Shown here: positions 20,118-20,831 of the stretch, one piece after another
Numbering within the stretch: the first letter of the stretch is position 1
Layout: each line of letters begins with the position of its first letter
IMG/VR virus record: IMGVR_UViG_3300044833_000035
Coordinates: 1 to 20,831 of that record
Reading direction: 5' to 3' (one strand)
Origin: a virus
Length of the DNA: 20,831 nt
The notes under the pieces: generated by a model
The model's database searches: none
Told to the model about the DNA's origin: nothing
Seen by the model: the letters and a program-made list of their open reading frames with translations, nothing else
Translations under genes and position numbers: made by a program

Positions 20118-20831
20118 TTATGCTGCGATCTCTTCAACGCAGAGGGCGACTACGCTGACCCCACCAAAAATGCGGGCCGACGACGTCCCGTTGATCCCAA
20201 GGGTAGTACCGCTCGCTGTGCCTGCGCGGACTGCGAGGGTCTGGGTCGAGGTCGATCCCGGAACGAATTCGTGCTCCAAAATAAGAAGCTGAGAAAATCC
20301 TGCGCTCGTGGACGAGTAGTGAGCCGCCAGCGCATTGGCCGTGCTGTTTACGAAGAGTGCTATAGCGATGTTGTCGGCCGCGGCGGGAGCGCCGACCATC
20401 GAGAACCGCACTCGCAACTTGTTCGATGTATTTTTCGGCGTGATCGACACCGAGATAATCTGCGTCCCCTCCGTATTTTGTGGGATCGTATCATCGACCG
20501 GGATCACAGCAGTCGTTGTCGAATAGGTAGCGACCTCAGCGAATGCACTGTTGACCACTGACCCTGCGCTGACCACGGCGGGCGGCCCCGGAATGTACGA
20601 CTGCTCGCCGTCATTGCCATCATCGCCGGGTGGGCCCATGAGACCTTGAGTGCCTTGGATACCTTGAATGCCTTGGACGCCTTGCGTGCCCGGAATGGTA
20701 GGCGCGTCTTCGCCGTCATTGCCATCATTGCCGGGAATGACGAAGCCTTGCAGACCTTGGATGCCTTGCGTGCCTTGCTGGCCCGGGATGCCTTGCGGGC
20801 CGGGAATGATAGGCGCGTCTTCGCCGTCATC
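20118..20831 (-). CDS. Collagen-like phage fibre protein, C-terminal part (runs off right edge)
   Basis: The frame is open to the right edge; 237 residues are visible, and the N-terminus lies outside, so the internal ATG at 20639 is not the start. Visible residues 1 to about 90 are Gly-x-y repeats (GPQGIPGQQGTQGIQGLQG, GTQGVQGIQGIQGTQGL) broken by an acidic unit (DG-x-DGEDAP-x-IPG). The last 145 residues form a beta-rich head: AVIPVDDTIPQNTEGTQII, SVSITPKNTSNKLRVRF, then a terminal ARIFGGVSVVALCVEEIAA. This 'IP-x-DDTIPQ-x-x-EG ... ITPK-x-x-x-x-KL' domain follows collagen stalks in many phages and probably trimerises them. Most likely a fibre; its place in the head module suggests a head or neck fibre. 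Confidence 0.85.
   Translation of the reverse strand, partial: DDGEDAPIIPGPQGIPGQQGTQGIQGLQGFVIPGNDGNDGEDAPTIPGTQGVQGIQGIQGTQGLMGPPGDDGNDGEQSYIPGPPAVVSAGSVVNSAFAEVATYSTTTAVIPVDDTIPQNTEGTQIISVSITPKNTSNKLRVRFSMVGAPAAADNIAIALFVNSTANALAAHYSSTSAGFSQLLILEHEFVPGSTSTQTLAVRAGTASGTTLGINGTSSARIFGGVSVVALCVEEIAA
20592..20831 (-). repeat. Collagen-like coding repeats
   Basis: The DNA unit around GGCGCGTCTTCGCCGTCAT (plus strand) recurs at 111 bases (37 codons), with a diverged copy of its inner part 105 bases (35 codons) further left. Between copies lie short GCCTTG/ACCTTG units encoding Q-G. Such tracts expand and contract easily. Confidence 0.8.

Noticed and set aside
20504-20830. Minus-strand open frame of 108 codons rich in K-A-S at the right edge
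   Set aside because: Out-of-frame shadow of the collagen repeats; the Gly-x-y frame continues into the recognisable fibre head domain.
20592-20831. CRISPR-like repeated DNA at the right edge
   Set aside because: The repeats are in-frame collagen codons of unequal spacing, with no unique spacers.
1-20831. Anti-phage defence, toxin-antitoxin or other non-structural cargo
   Set aside because: All recognisable genes are structural or virion-associated; none shows nuclease, ATPase, toxin or similar motifs.

Overview
The window is one continuous stretch of a tailed-phage or prophage structural region. It is GC-rich by eye, and every gene I accept lies on the minus strand, so it reads from right to left. 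I see no host gene, integrase, tRNA or lysis gene. Long non-contractile tail proteins (tube protein, frameshifted tail chaperones, tape measure, no sheath) point to a siphovirus of the Caudoviricetes. The base composition and the style of the distal-tail proteins suggest an alphaproteobacterial host, but that is inference only.

Right end, head module (20831 to 15234). It starts with a partial collagen-like fibre protein and an SGNH/GDSL hydrolase, both transcribed just before the major capsid protein. After the capsid gene comes a run of stem-loops, two of them terminator-like, flanking a 76-residue protein. Then come a 209-residue coiled-coil protein, a 63-residue basic protein, a DnaT-like head-tail connector and a 128-residue stopper-like protein.

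Middle, tail tube and assembly (15237 to 10119). The order is a tail-terminator-like protein, the tail tube protein, a 70-residue Ala/Pro/Glu-rich protein and a tail assembly chaperone. The chaperone has a -1 frame extension (G/GT type) with no start codon of its own. A DUF6441-like tail protein and an 827-residue tape measure follow. Several starts overlap the previous stop (ATGA, GTGA, TGATG), which indicates translational coupling.

Left end, tail tip and receptor-binding module (10117 to 1). It holds a 153-residue distal tail protein, an 859-residue hub-like protein, two small proteins (59 and 78 residues), a 494-residue protein with four internal repeats, and a 285-residue fibre-like protein. 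Then come a 102-residue unknown, a 1177-residue modular adhesin-like protein and the start of one more structural protein that runs off the left edge. The 1177-residue protein combines repeated beta domains, a SPRY-like domain and nine W-x-STEA-x-D repeats.

The least conventional parts are the modular repeat proteins at the left, the fibre-plus-hydrolase pair placed in the head module, the frameshift locus with alternative hairpins at its start and stop, and the dense stem-loops after the capsid gene. No gene-free stretch exceeds 300 bases; the longest gaps (about 158, 131 and 106 bases) are described as features.
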